This document shows positions 19,351 to 27,677 of a stretch of 64,000 nucleotides of DNA, piece after piece. The notes beneath the pieces were generated by a model. It ran no database searches. It was not told the DNA's origin and saw only the letters and a program-made list of their open reading frames with translations. Every line of letters starts with the position of its first letter. The first letter of the stretch is position 1. Source of the stretch: an uncultured Pseudomonadales bacterium (GTDB lineage: Bacteria > Pseudomonadota > Gammaproteobacteria > Pseudomonadales > Azotimanducaceae). The stretch covers positions 1-64,000 of the forward strand of contig CALKBV010000016.1 in NCBI GenBank assembly GCA_937775265.1, read 5' to 3'. The position numbers were made by a program, and so were the translations under genes.

Positions 19351-19593
19351 GATAGTAATTTTAAACCGCATTTCCCCCGAATTTCAAAAGTATCCTAATC
19401 GGGACTTTTTTGCATTTTAATAGTTTGAATGACAGTATTTCGGTAGAGAGAATAAGGCAAATAAATCACATATTCTAAAGAACGGTCAAGTATCACAATT
19501 GTCGATGTTCATTGAAATTTTGGCCGCTTGACGTAATTATCCTTTTGGATGGTCAGTGTCTGAATAGCCACTGATCTGATGGTTGAAACCATG
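19351..19593. other. Repeat-rich intergenic DNA
   Basis: Contains B repeat copy 2 and a segment similar to 16741-16775. No gene is seen. Confidence 0.5.
19462..19488 (+). repeat. B-family dispersed repeat, copy 2
   Basis: Diverged copy, 27 bp, ending AAGAACGGTCA. It lies about 130 bp before A repeat copy 1. Confidence 0.6.
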
Positions 19594-19800
19594 GCAGCGC
19601 ATTGCTCCTTACACCAACAGAAAAGCACCTTGGCTAATCGCCCATCACCAGGTCAGCCAATCACCACAAACAACAAAAAACTTGGTCGCGTTTAACCACT
19701 AATAGTCATACAACCCCACTCTTGCATCAAACAAGCAGGCAACCGATCTGATTCGATACTCAAACTTTCGATCGAAAAGCCCTATTATAATTCCTATCCT
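19594..19800 (+). repeat. A-family dispersed repeat, full copy 1
   Basis: A unit of about 200 bp, nearly identical to 23021-23215 and 29525-29732. It runs from CCAACAGAAAAGCACC to TATAATTCCTATCC. Its right end carries the palindrome TTTCGATCGAAA (19766-19777) and a -10-like TATAAT; this copy lacks the upstream TG seen in the others. No ORF or terminal inverted repeat is seen. Confidence 0.85.
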
Positions 19801-20012
19801 TCATGATGTTCAGATCTACCACAAGCGGGTCATGCATTCCCAGCAGTTGTTCGGCGATGGTTATTGGCAACGACCAATGGCGGCAACCTACCTTTAGTAT
19901 TTTTTACGAACAATTTCTTTGCTAATACAAAGGGTTTGCAGTGAATAGTAGTCCGAGCAGAATGGACCACAGCAGAACACACACACTATTGATCAAAATG
20001 GATGGCTGAAAG

Positions 20013-20047
20013 ATGACTGAACACACGACTGAACACACGACTGAACA
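20013..20047 (+). repeat. 12-bp tandem repeat at the SDR 5' end
   Basis: GACTGAACACAC occurs three times in a row, encoding (TEHT)n. It keeps frame and looks like recent slippage. Confidence 0.75.
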
Positions 20048-20873
20048 CATGAAAGGTAAAGTGATTGTCATAACCGGCGCAGCGGGGGGCTTTGGACGGC
20101 TCGTCAGTGCCAAGACGGCAGCGATGGGTGCGCTAGCGGTCTGCGCAGATGTTAACGCGGCGGAACTTGATATAACAGTCGAAAGCATCGTTGCTCAAGG
20201 TGGCGCAGCAACCGCGTTGGTGACAGATGTCACTGAGCTAACTCAAATGCAGGCGCTAGCGGGACATGCTTTGGATACTTACGGTCGTATTGATGTGTGG
20301 ATAAATAATGCCGGCACGATGCCGCTAGCATTTCACGCTGACCACGCTGAGGCTGTGCCCGCTTGGAATCGTTGTATTGATATTAATATTAAGGGTGTGA
20401 TGAACGGCATTATTGCTGCCCATGATCCAATGATTGAACAGGGCCGTGGACATATTATTAACCTGTCTTCGATCTACAGTAACTTCCCTGTTGTTGGCGC
20501 CGGCGTCTACGGCGCAACAAAAGCAGCGGTTAATTTTTTATCGGATTCTTTGCGGGTCGAGTCACAGGGCAAAATAAAAGTCACCGTCGTGAAGCCGACG
20601 GGTGTGCCAGCAACCGGTTTGGGCGCTGGTATTGTGAACCCCGATGCGATTGTGGGCATCTTGGGTCAAAATGCGCCAGGGTACATGCAACAGATGCAGG
20701 CTCACGCCGAAGGCACGCTATCGAGTGAAAGTGCGGATGCAAATAGCATTGAATATTATGCGTTAGAACCGGGTTATCTGGCGGATCAAATTGTGTCTGT
20801 GATTAATCAGCCGTGGGGTGTGAATGTCAGTGAAATCACTGTTCGTGCTTCCGGTGACGGTTATATCCTGTAG
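20013..20873 (+). CDS. SDR-family oxidoreductase
   Basis: A 286-residue short-chain dehydrogenase: TGAAGGFG cofactor loop, NNAGTMP, catalytic NLSS and YGATK. The reading frame begins with a threefold 12-bp repeat encoding TEH-T units, so translation may instead start at the ATG at 20049 (MKGKVIVITG), the more usual SDR N-terminus. It is preceded by A repeat copy 1 and followed by copy 4. The substrate is unknown. Confidence 0.85.
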   Translation: MTEHTTEHTTEHMKGKVIVITGAAGGFGRLVSAKTAAMGALAVCADVNAAELDITVESIVAQGGAATALVTDVTELTQMQALAGHALDTYGRIDVWINNAGTMPLAFHADHAEAVPAWNRCIDINIKGVMNGIIAAHDPMIEQGRGHIINLSSIYSNFPVVGAGVYGATKAAVNFLSDSLRVESQGKIKVTVVKPTGVPATGLGAGIVNPDAIVGILGQNAPGYMQQMQAHAEGTLSSESADANSIEYYALEPGYLADQIVSVINQPWGVNVSEITVRASGDGYIL

Positions 20874-20939
20874 TTTGATTGCTGCAAATGACTAAAGGTA
20901 CCGCAGCGTTTTGAAAACGGTGAAGAATCAATCGAGCCT

Positions 20940-20992
20940 GGCTCGATACTCAGACTTTCGATCGAAAAGCCCTGTTATAATTTCTATCCTCC
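20940..20992 (+). repeat. A-family repeat, right-end copy 4 with promoter
   Basis: Only the last 50 bp of the A repeat are present. The palindrome TTTCGATCGAAA is at 20956-20967 and an extended -10 TGTTATAAT at 20973-20981. The SnoaL-like gene starts about 80 bp further on. Confidence 0.8.
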
Positions 20993-21061
20993 GCTCACCT
21001 AGCTTTTCTTTTGCAGTATTAGCCCGTAATGTGATGTTGAAGATTGAAAGAATGAGCCGAG

Positions 21062-21499
21062 ATGAGCGCGCAAAAAGAAATTACTGACCTGATGAACCTA
21101 TATTGTACGGCGATTGATTCAGGTGATCTGAAAACCTTTGGCAGGCTTTTCGCAAACGCAACGTGGGTAGCGGAAGGGCGAGTGCCTGGCCCCGAATCAA
21201 TGAACAACATGATTTTGTATGAGGATGGAACGCCCCGTACAAAACACGTCATTACGAATCTAACGCTGGATATTGATGAAGCGGCAGGCACGGCCAGTGG
21301 CCATTGCTATGTGACGGTTTACCAACAAACACCTGAGTTACCGCTTCAAGCAATTTTTGTTGGGGAATACTACGATACGTTTTCTCTCTCGGCACAAGGC
21401 TGGGCCTTTACCCGGCGCGAAATTCGTCATTCACTAATTGGCAACATGCGCGCTCATCTTAAAACCCCATCACTAACCATCCCCGGGGCAACGCCTTGA
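21062..21499 (+). CDS. SnoaL-like (NTF2-fold) protein
   Basis: A 145-residue NTF2-superfamily protein of the SnoaL_4 type: an N-terminal helix (ITDLMNLYCTAIDSGD), the FGRLFANATW strand, and late curved-sheet strands ending in FTRREIRHSLIGN. Such proteins serve as isomerases, dehydratases or ring-hydroxylating-dioxygenase beta-like subunits. Its placement after an SDR suggests they act together. A repeat-borne promoter lies directly upstream. Confidence 0.8.
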   Translation: MSAQKEITDLMNLYCTAIDSGDLKTFGRLFANATWVAEGRVPGPESMNNMILYEDGTPRTKHVITNLTLDIDEAAGTASGHCYVTVYQQTPELPLQAIFVGEYYDTFSLSAQGWAFTRREIRHSLIGNMRAHLKTPSLTIPGATP

Positions 21500-21652
21500 T
21501 CGATCAAAAGGCGGATTAAATGATGCAAAGTGTGCCTCTATGGTGCTTTAGGAAGTCAGTGTGAGTGACTTCAGTTGAATATCGAACCTTTGCGTTGGGT
21601 TTGGTTGCGCATCGAGTTACAGAGACCTATGCCTAGCACGTAAAAAAGGAGT

Positions 21653-21733
21653 TTAAGATATTAGTATGCCCGGGGCATCGTCCCACCAATAGGGTTCGGC
21701 TTTGAAGTCATCGGTCAGGAGGTTTGTGTTCAT
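21653..21733 (-). pseudogene. N-terminal fragment of an FAD-dependent oxidoreductase
   Basis: A 26-residue frame starting at ATG reads DDFKAEPYWWDDAP before a stop. FKxxPYWW is the usual N-terminus of DAO-type FAD oxidoreductases, placed before the GxGxxG loop. The rest is missing. It lies just downstream of the PhyH gene on the same strand. Confidence 0.4.
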
Positions 21734-21790
21734 AGTTGGTGGTCACTGTTGAGGTGTGGCGCCAAATTTGGGGTGTTGCCATCCGTTGAT

Positions 21791-22636
21791 TTAACCCCGT
21801 ACTTTCGGAAATCCGTCATCACGGAACGGCGCTTCGACACCGCATTTTTTTGCAGTGATCATTGGGTGTATGTGTGGTCCTTCGCCAATTTTAGCGATCC
21901 GCTCCATGGTATCGCCCGGGCGCCAGGCAACACGAGCATCGTCGCCAAAATAGCGAAGGGACAAGGTTCGCCGCCTTTTTCCACTCGCTGCGGGTGCGCC
22001 GCCGTGTAGCATTGCCGGGTGAAACATAATCACATCTCCGGGCTGAACGGCGAACGACACGATGTCGTAGCTACTGCGATCTGCTTCGATATCTGGCAAC
22101 CGCGGAAGGTCGCCGGTGTCGTAAAGCGGAATTGTATCGTCGGCAGGATCGAACTTTGAACCATCATACAAAGTGCCGCGATGGGACCCGCGTACAAATT
22201 CCAATGACTCCTCAATTGTTAATGGTTCGAACGTTATCCACGCCACTGCCAGGTCGTTACCTTCAATGGGTAAGTAAGGTAAGTCCTGATGCCAGGGCGT
22301 ACGCCTGGCCTGCTCAGTTTCGCCACCGGTTTTGTGAAAAACCTGCTCGTACATGAACCATACTTCTGTTTTTTGCCAGAGTGCCGCGACGATGTCTGCG
22401 AGTGGTGTATCACGGTTAACCGATTCGTATGAGGGGAAGCAAGCTGGGTTAGCCAAATCCCCATAGAACGCACCTGGGGCGCCTGGAATCAGTTTTGTTG
22501 CACCGCGCCCAGGGTTGGCCAGTGACCATTCGTATGCTGCTTGAGCGATCGACAGCTCTTTTTGATCGAGTAAACCGGGCACGGCGACGACGCCATCCTG
22601 ACGGTACGATTCGATCATATCTTGGCTGATTTTCAT
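21791..22636 (-). CDS. Phytanoyl-CoA dioxygenase (PhyH) family protein
   Basis: A protein of about 281 residues. The iron-binding HxD is in PWHQDLPYLP, the distal histidine in MLHGGAPA and the 2-oxoglutarate arginine in RRRTLSLRYFG. GEL-like features of halogenases (loss of the Asp) are absent, so hydroxylation is expected. The ATG at 22636 has GAGGAAG upstream; a GTG 18 bases earlier is possible. A small lipoprotein-like ORF ends 10 bp upstream and may be co-transcribed. Confidence 0.88.
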   Translation of the reverse strand: MKISQDMIESYRQDGVVAVPGLLDQKELSIAQAAYEWSLANPGRGATKLIPGAPGAFYGDLANPACFPSYESVNRDTPLADIVAALWQKTEVWFMYEQVFHKTGGETEQARRTPWHQDLPYLPIEGNDLAVAWITFEPLTIEESLEFVRGSHRGTLYDGSKFDPADDTIPLYDTGDLPRLPDIEADRSSYDIVSFAVQPGDVIMFHPAMLHGGAPAASGKRRRTLSLRYFGDDARVAWRPGDTMERIAKIGEGPHIHPMITAKKCGVEAPFRDDGFPKVRG

Positions 22637-22646
22637 CTCGTCTTCC

Positions 22647-22781
22647 TCATACACACATCGTGCCTGTCGAGATACGAACAGCGTTTTCTAGATTCTGCTG
22701 CGTATAGTCAGAAAGATCAGAAAGAGAACTGCAGCCGGTCGTAAAGAGAAGCGTCAAAATGTAAACAAAAAACATTTTCAT
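22647..22781 (-). CDS. Small lipoprotein-like ORF
   Basis: Forty-four residues: a short charged start, a hydrophobic core (MFFVYILTLLF), lipobox TTGC at about 17, then a Ser/Asp-rich tail. It resembles entericidin-size lipoproteins or the 5' end of a truncated lipoprotein gene. The Shine-Dalgarno is poor. It lies 10 bp upstream of the PhyH start. Confidence 0.35.
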   Translation of the reverse strand: MKMFFVYILTLLFTTGCSSLSDLSDYTQQNLENAVRISTGTMCV

Positions 22782-23020
22782 AGAGTTGATTCATTACTCG
22801 TTTCAGATGATTACAAGAGTAGTCTTTCCTAAGCAACATATGCAAATAAACACTTACAACCCCTCGGATACCCTGTGACGGGGAAACACTCCAAAATATA
22901 CTAGCTCGACATTGCCCTAAACATGAACTATCAATGGTGGGAGAAGGAAGGGATATAAACCACATTCTTCGAAGAACGGTCATGTATGGTCATTGCTGAT
23001 GATCATTCAAATTTAGGACA
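22782..23020. other. Intergenic DNA with B repeat copy 3
   Basis: Apart from the repeat at 22956-22982 and its diverged tail no feature is recognised. Confidence 0.5.
22956..22982 (+). repeat. B-family dispersed repeat, copy 3
   Basis: A 27-bp unit ending CGAAGAACGGTCA, with a following stretch similar to copy 1. It lies 40 bp upstream of A repeat copy 2. Confidence 0.75.
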
Positions 23021-23215
23021 CCCTACGCCAACAGAAAAGCACCTTGGCTAATCGCCCATCACCAGGTCAGCCAATAACCACAAACAACAAAAAACTTGGT
23101 AGCGTTTAACCACTAATCGTCATTCCGCTCCACTCTTTCATAAAACAAGCAGGCAACCGATCTGGTTCGATACTCAGACTTTCGATCGAAAAGCCCTGTT
23201 ATAATTCCTATCCTC
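23021..23215 (+). repeat. A-family dispersed repeat, full copy 2
   Basis: Near-identical to copies 1 and 3. The palindrome is at 23180-23191 and the extended -10 TGTTATAAT at 23197-23205. Unlike the other copies no plus-strand gene follows; it faces the 3' end of the next PhyH gene. Confidence 0.85.
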
Positions 23216-23310
23216 GGTTTCTGTTTCATCTCAACTCCTCATGTTAGGGGGAACAAAAACTCTCCTTTAAACCAATGCTATATCTGTTCCATAGGTGTTG
23301 ACGGGGTGCA

Positions 23311-23368
23311 GGACCGCTGGATCCATTTCGAGTGTAATTTGAAGCAGAAAGATGCAGAGCACTCCCAC
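23311..23368 (+). repeat. D repeat, left copy
   Basis: A 58-bp direct repeat (GGACCGCTGG to ACTCCCAC) matching 24669-24726 with few mismatches. The two copies bracket the PhyH gene between them. Confidence 0.75.
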
Positions 23369-23386
23369 TTCTGAGTCTCAAAATAG

Positions 23387-24490
23387 TTAATTTGTCAGTA
23401 CCCGGTTTTGTTCTTCGGCGACGATTTCCTGCATGCCGTCCCAGTTGTGCCACTGGTTGCACATGGCGTACTTGGATCTCTCCCAGGGGTCATTGCCGTC
23501 TTCGTATTTCAGCCACTCTCCCATCTGACCCCTGTCCGGATGATCAGAGACACCATTGGCCAGCTTATCCGGCTGTTGTTTTTTGTTGCGGATCCTGAAG
23601 ATGATGTTCTTTCGTGACTCTGTCCCGATTTCGTTACGAGTGCCTGAATGTGGGATGTGGTAGGAGGCGATGCACACGTCACCTGGCTCCATCAGTATCT
23701 GAGTCGGCCGCGGCCACTTTTTACCATCCGGAGTGGCTTCAGAGGTGTCATCAATAAACTCTTGCCTGACCGCTTCCGGCAGATAATGAAGACCGCAGCG
23801 ATTAGGCGCATCGTGATTTAGCCTAGGCCAGCCTTCGCCTTCGGGGCCGAGATGATTATTGGCATCCCGCTGAGTCCTCAGGAATCTTTCCGTAACGTGA
23901 TGTCCGCCTTTCAGCAGGCAGGTCTGGCCGCGACCTTCGACCGTCTGGTCGTTCAGGCATGCAAACACAAACGCGGTAAAACTCCCCATACCCAGTGTCA
24001 TTTGCGCATCTTCAAACATCGGCACCATGTTGTGACCCATGACATTGGCACTTCGGCCGAGATCACCCTTGGGTCCGCTGGCGAAATAGCGGTGATAAAT
24101 TTCATCAGGATTTCCTTGCTGCACTTCCTGGGGTGCGGCGATGGTAATCAGTCCATCCATATGAACCTCGGCACCGTAGTAGGGCATATCCTTGTCTTTG
24201 TAACCAAGGTTGTTGTAATGGTCGCCTGGTTCACGCCGTTTTAATATGCCAACCTGGCAGACAATGGGAGCATCAAAATCACCCATCATGTCGTTCAGAA
24301 CCGGTGTCACGTCCGATGCATTCACAAGGTCCAGCATCTCTTTCGTTGGGCCCAGGTTTTCACCTTTTTTTGCCGATTTGATCCTTGCCAGTGCAGCATC
24401 GACCAGTTCCTTTGAGATTGCACCTTTCACGATGAAATATCCGTCGCGATAGAACTGTCGTTTCTCTTCGTTAGTTAGATTCCTGACCAT
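23387..24490 (-). CDS. Phytanoyl-CoA dioxygenase-like oxygenase, long form
   Basis: About 367 residues, longer than the other PhyH proteins. HxD is in EVHMDGLI, the distal histidine in HIPHSGTRN and the arginine in SRKNIIFRIRN. Long insertions lie between core strands (GKKWPRPTQ, DNNHLGPEGEG). The ATG at 24490 has GGGGG upstream; a TTG 12 bases earlier is possible. The gene sits alone between two direct D repeats, like a cassette. Confidence 0.83.
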   Translation of the reverse strand: MVRNLTNEEKRQFYRDGYFIVKGAISKELVDAALARIKSAKKGENLGPTKEMLDLVNASDVTPVLNDMMGDFDAPIVCQVGILKRREPGDHYNNLGYKDKDMPYYGAEVHMDGLITIAAPQEVQQGNPDEIYHRYFASGPKGDLGRSANVMGHNMVPMFEDAQMTLGMGSFTAFVFACLNDQTVEGRGQTCLLKGGHHVTERFLRTQRDANNHLGPEGEGWPRLNHDAPNRCGLHYLPEAVRQEFIDDTSEATPDGKKWPRPTQILMEPGDVCIASYHIPHSGTRNEIGTESRKNIIFRIRNKKQQPDKLANGVSDHPDRGQMGEWLKYEDGNDPWERSKYAMCNQWHNWDGMQEIVAEEQNRVLTN

Positions 24491-24735
24491 ATATGCCCCC
24501 AATATTTACCTAAAACTGTACCGAGGAGTAAAGCGGTTGGCAACCTGGATCCACATCAGCATGATTTATACCTCTGCCAACTTTTTCTGCTGGACCCGTG
24601 GGTACTGGCAAGTTAACTCATACTCGTGAGCTGGAGCTACAAAATAGTTGCGGTGACACGATTATTACGGACCGCTGGCTCCATTTCGAGCGCAATTTGA
24701 TGCAGAAAGAGGCAGAGAACTCCCACCCATGCGTC
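24491..24735. other. Upstream region of the long PhyH gene, D repeat
   Basis: Holds the D repeat right copy and no recognised gene. Confidence 0.5.
24669..24726 (+). repeat. D repeat, right copy
   Basis: See 23311-23368. It abuts the C repeat at 24736. Confidence 0.75.
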
Positions 24736-24820
24736 CCTTCAAACTACTAATACCTAAGTGGTGCAGGAGACCCTTTCTGTGAAGTGGGGAGTAGGGGGGC
24801 GGTGGGGTGCTGCTGGGCAG
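24736..24820 (+). repeat. C repeat, copy 1 (G-rich)
   Basis: About 85 bp, from AAACTACTAATACCT through CTGTGAAGTGGGG and GGTGGGGTGCTGCTGGG. Related copies are at 25532-25618 and 34206-34283. Several G-runs close together could form a quadruplex. Confidence 0.7.
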
Positions 24821-24928
24821 GAAATGGGGCAGGGTTTTTAGCTGAAGCTAAGACCAAGTAAAGTGTTTGCTAAAGGCTGCCATTCCCAATATCCTAACCA
24901 GACTTATAATGAAGTGAGGTTTCCTCTG

Positions 24929-25342
24929 ATGGTAAAGCAATTTTTATCGGTAGCTACGTTGACCGCAATACTTTCAATCGCGGCGTTAACGGTTACTGCA
25001 GGCCATCACGAATCGCTAACGCCTCCCGCAAAAGCAGGTCAAGTAGTCGTTACGTATCGAGGTGAGTGCCCCCCTGAGTCCATAGATGACGCAATCGCCA
25101 AAATCAAAGAAACCATCTCTTATGAGCGAACAAACAGCCCGATTTTTTATGTCTCGTCTCCTGGTGTGTGGGCGGACGGAAAGGTTGGAGCAGTAGACAT
25201 ACACGAATCGAGAGAAAGCATGGACCAGGCATTCGCATGGCAGTCGGAGGATGCGACTTGGGCAACCAGCTACGATTCGATCGCAGCCAGTTGCGGCATT
25301 ACAGTTGATGACTTCGAAGTTTCAGTATTCGAGGCTCGTTAG
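24929..25342 (+). CDS. Small secreted protein of unknown function
   Basis: A 137-residue protein with a clear signal peptide (MVKQFLSVATLTAILSIAAL) and a cleavage site near VTAGHHE. The mature part has two cysteines (GECPPE and ASCGIT) and no family I recognise. The start at 24929 has TGAGG upstream; the longer frame from 24863 is not favoured. It lies between C repeat copies 1 and 2. Confidence 0.6.
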   Translation: MVKQFLSVATLTAILSIAALTVTAGHHESLTPPAKAGQVVVTYRGECPPESIDDAIAKIKETISYERTNSPIFYVSSPGVWADGKVGAVDIHESRESMDQAFAWQSEDATWATSYDSIAASCGITVDDFEVSVFEAR

Positions 25343-25819
25343 TCTGCCAATATATTTGGGTAATAGGGAATACAAGCCAACCCAATGCTAGCAGTACCAA
25401 AATTTTTCTCCTGTGAGTAGCTCAATGTCAAAATAAAGAGGCAGGCTAGAACGACTCACCTTATCTCGTGCTTATTTGACAAGCTCATTTTGAGACTCCT
25501 CTACCTCAGTTTAAAATTAGCAGATGTATCATCCCTCCAAACCAGTAATACCTGAGTAGTGCAGGAATCCCATTGTGTGAAGTGGGGGTAGGGGCGCGGT
25601 GGGGTGTTGCTGGGAGGTATGTTCAAAGGCACTCTCAAGGTCATCTTCTACTACGTTCCCCAGATTTTCTGGATCTGGTTAACTCAAGTGCGAAAAATGA
25701 ACAAGGAGTGGCCACATTCGGGCATTACCGAAGAAATGCTTGGCGCTAAAATTTGCGACCTACGGGAAGAATACAATATCGCATTTGTTAACTAACAAGG
25801 CGTCTGAGGATAGGAAGTT
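25343..25819. other. Intergenic DNA, C repeat and a doubtful short ORF
   Basis: Contains C repeat copy 2. A 63-residue frame (25604-25795) starts inside that repeat; its middle (KMNKEWPHSGITEEMLGA) is protein-like, but I assign no function and no good Shine-Dalgarno is seen. Confidence 0.35.
25532..25618 (+). repeat. C repeat, copy 2 (G-rich)
   Basis: Matches copy 1 closely (CAGTAATACCTGAG, then GTGAAGTGGGGGTAGGGG). Copies 1 and 2 are about 800 bp apart in direct orientation. Confidence 0.7.
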
Positions 25820-25846
25820 TAAACCGCATTTTCCGAAGAACGGTCA
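25820..25846 (+). repeat. B-family dispersed repeat, copy 4
   Basis: A 27-bp unit ending CCGAAGAACGGTCA, only 14 bp from the A repeat right end, as if the middle of a composite unit was deleted. Confidence 0.75.
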
Positions 25847-25860
25847 GCCAGGCAAGCGTT

Positions 25861-25914
25861 CTGGTTCGATACTCAGACTTTCGATCGAAAAGCCCTGTTA
25901 TAATGCCTATCCTC
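25861..25914 (+). repeat. A-family repeat, right-end copy 5 with promoter
   Basis: Palindrome TTTCGATCGAAA at 25879-25890 and extended -10 TGTTATAAT at 25896-25904. The PhyH gene starts 116 bp after the -10. Confidence 0.8.
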
Positions 25915-26019
25915 AGCCACCATGACTTTCTATTAACGTAAGGATAAATGCGCTGTGACCCCTATTGTTGGTTGATATGAAACGGTATATGTTGGGCGAG
26001 GTTACTTAGGAGGAAAATG

Positions 26020-26979
26020 ATGTCTGCCTATCTTTCGAGCTTTGGACCGGATGCGAATTCGACTGACATTGCGGCAGCGTTGGTTCAACAAGGTGGCGTC
26101 ACTATCAATCACTTGGTGCCCGCAGCTGTGATGGACACTATCTATCGAGAAGTCACACAATCTGTGTCTGAAGAAGACCAACGAGGTTCCAGCGATCTTT
26201 GGCCTGAAGGCAATAAGACGGTCGGTGGCCTGGCAGCAGCGAGTCAAAGTTTTACCGAGCAGCTCTTGATTCATCCGAAAGTCCTGCAGGTTTTGGACGC
26301 GGTATTGAAGCCAGAAAGTCCCCTGTCTCCACCGACAAAAACCTTAGACGCAGCTGCCGACCAGGTTGATTCGCCGGCTGATGTGGTGGCTCTAGACGAC
26401 GGTGGTACCCAGGTGGTGTGGAAACCCCACCCGAACAAATCCCACTGTCATCACTACACGGTGGGCGCCACTGTCATGATGGAGATTGCTGCCGGCCGAG
26501 ACGAGCACCAGATCTTGCATCGGGAAGATGCCATCTATCAGCCCTATGTTCGGCATTTGGATTTGCCTGAATATATCGTTTCTGCCATGTGGGCAGGGAC
26601 AGACTTCACTCAAGAGAACGGTGCGACACGTGTGGTGCCAGGTAGCCATCTATGGCCCGAAGAGCGCATTGCCCAGACTAACGAGATTGGGCAGGCGGTG
26701 ATGAATAAGGGCTCGGTCGTCTTGTGGCTATCGCGCACGTTACACGGCGCCGCGAAGAGCCTGGCGGCACAGAATCGAACGGGTTTTTTCGCATCTTACA
26801 TCACAGATTGGTTTCGTCAGGAAGAAAACCAATACATTGCCGTGCCTGAAGCGGTTGTTCGTGGTTACTCGCCGCAAGCGCGTCAGATCATTGGTTACCG
26901 TAGCAGCCCGAATCTAGGTTGGGTCAAGGGTCGCGATGCAGACAACTTGTTGGAAGCCGGCCAATCAGGACACTTGTAA
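26020..26979 (+). CDS. Phytanoyl-CoA dioxygenase (PhyH) family protein
   Basis: A protein of 319 residues. The metal site is HxE rather than HxD (ILHREDAIY), with distal histidine in TLHGAAKS and arginine in NRTGFFASY. Glu in the third metal position occurs in part of the superfamily. AGGAGG is six bases before the second of two adjacent ATGs, which I take as the start. A repeat-borne promoter lies upstream; a convergent RidA gene follows within 13 bp. Confidence 0.86.
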   Translation: MSAYLSSFGPDANSTDIAAALVQQGGVTINHLVPAAVMDTIYREVTQSVSEEDQRGSSDLWPEGNKTVGGLAAASQSFTEQLLIHPKVLQVLDAVLKPESPLSPPTKTLDAAADQVDSPADVVALDDGGTQVVWKPHPNKSHCHHYTVGATVMMEIAAGRDEHQILHREDAIYQPYVRHLDLPEYIVSAMWAGTDFTQENGATRVVPGSHLWPEERIAQTNEIGQAVMNKGSVVLWLSRTLHGAAKSLAAQNRTGFFASYITDWFRQEENQYIAVPEAVVRGYSPQARQIIGYRSSPNLGWVKGRDADNLLEAGQSGHL

Positions 26980-26991
26980 ACTGTAAAGGGG

Positions 26992-27387
26992 CTACCGCCT
27001 TGGCTCGGACGCAGCCACAATTTCGACTTCGATATTGCCGACGACCAATGGTGCGCCCACGGTTGTGCGGCACGGGTAGGGTGCTTCGAAGGTGTCTAGA
27101 AACACCTCGTTCCACGCGGCAAACTCTGTCACATCGGTCAGTTGTGCATTGACCTTCACCACATGATCTAACGACAGTCCCAGGTCTTTAAGTATCAATC
27201 TGAAATTCTCTAGCGTGATTCTTGCTTGGGTGCCCACATCTGCCTCGCTAATTTCGAACGTCACGAGATCTATCGCCGTTAAGCCACTAAAAAAGTACAG
27301 ATCGCCCACCTGAATGGCGGTGGCGTTTTTGACGTTGAAGTGTTCGAGGGCTGCTTCTGTAGCGGGCGAGGAGTGAATGATTGTCAT
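26992..27387 (-). CDS. RidA-family protein (Rid/YER057c/UK114)
   Basis: A 131-residue trimeric-fold RidA homologue with the C-terminal signature YPCRTTVGAPLVVG then IEVEIVA, including the conserved arginine that binds the imine substrate carboxylate. It hydrolyses reactive enamines/imines or acts on a related substrate. It is convergent with a PhyH gene and could clear an imine product of neighbouring oxidation. Confidence 0.85.
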   Translation of the reverse strand: MTIIHSSPATEAALEHFNVKNATAIQVGDLYFFSGLTAIDLVTFEISEADVGTQARITLENFRLILKDLGLSLDHVVKVNAQLTDVTEFAAWNEVFLDTFEAPYPCRTTVGAPLVVGNIEVEIVAASEPRR

Positions 27388-27677
27388 TGCGTATTCCCTG
27401 GTTGCTATTGTTAAGAATTTAGCAGAGAAAGGGAGCGTTGGGGAGAGGGTACCAGGGTCAAGATTGCTCAGCGTCCTTTCCTGTTATGTGCTGCCAAGTG
27501 AGGGCAAGGCCCATAGTCAGCCCCGGCGCAGTGGTGCTGCGGCGGATGATTGATGCCATTGAGTTGCCGGAGGGCGTCCGCGTACGTTCGGTGAAGGGAC
27601 GTAGTTCGTGGTGCTTGCGAAATGCTAGGTTTTCTACTAGCAATGCGTTAGCCTCACGGGGATGCAAGGGGTGCAGG

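Noticed and set aside
24770-24830. G-rich C repeats as rho-independent terminators
   Set aside because: No stable stem followed by a T-run is visible; the G-runs could form quadruplexes but that is untested.
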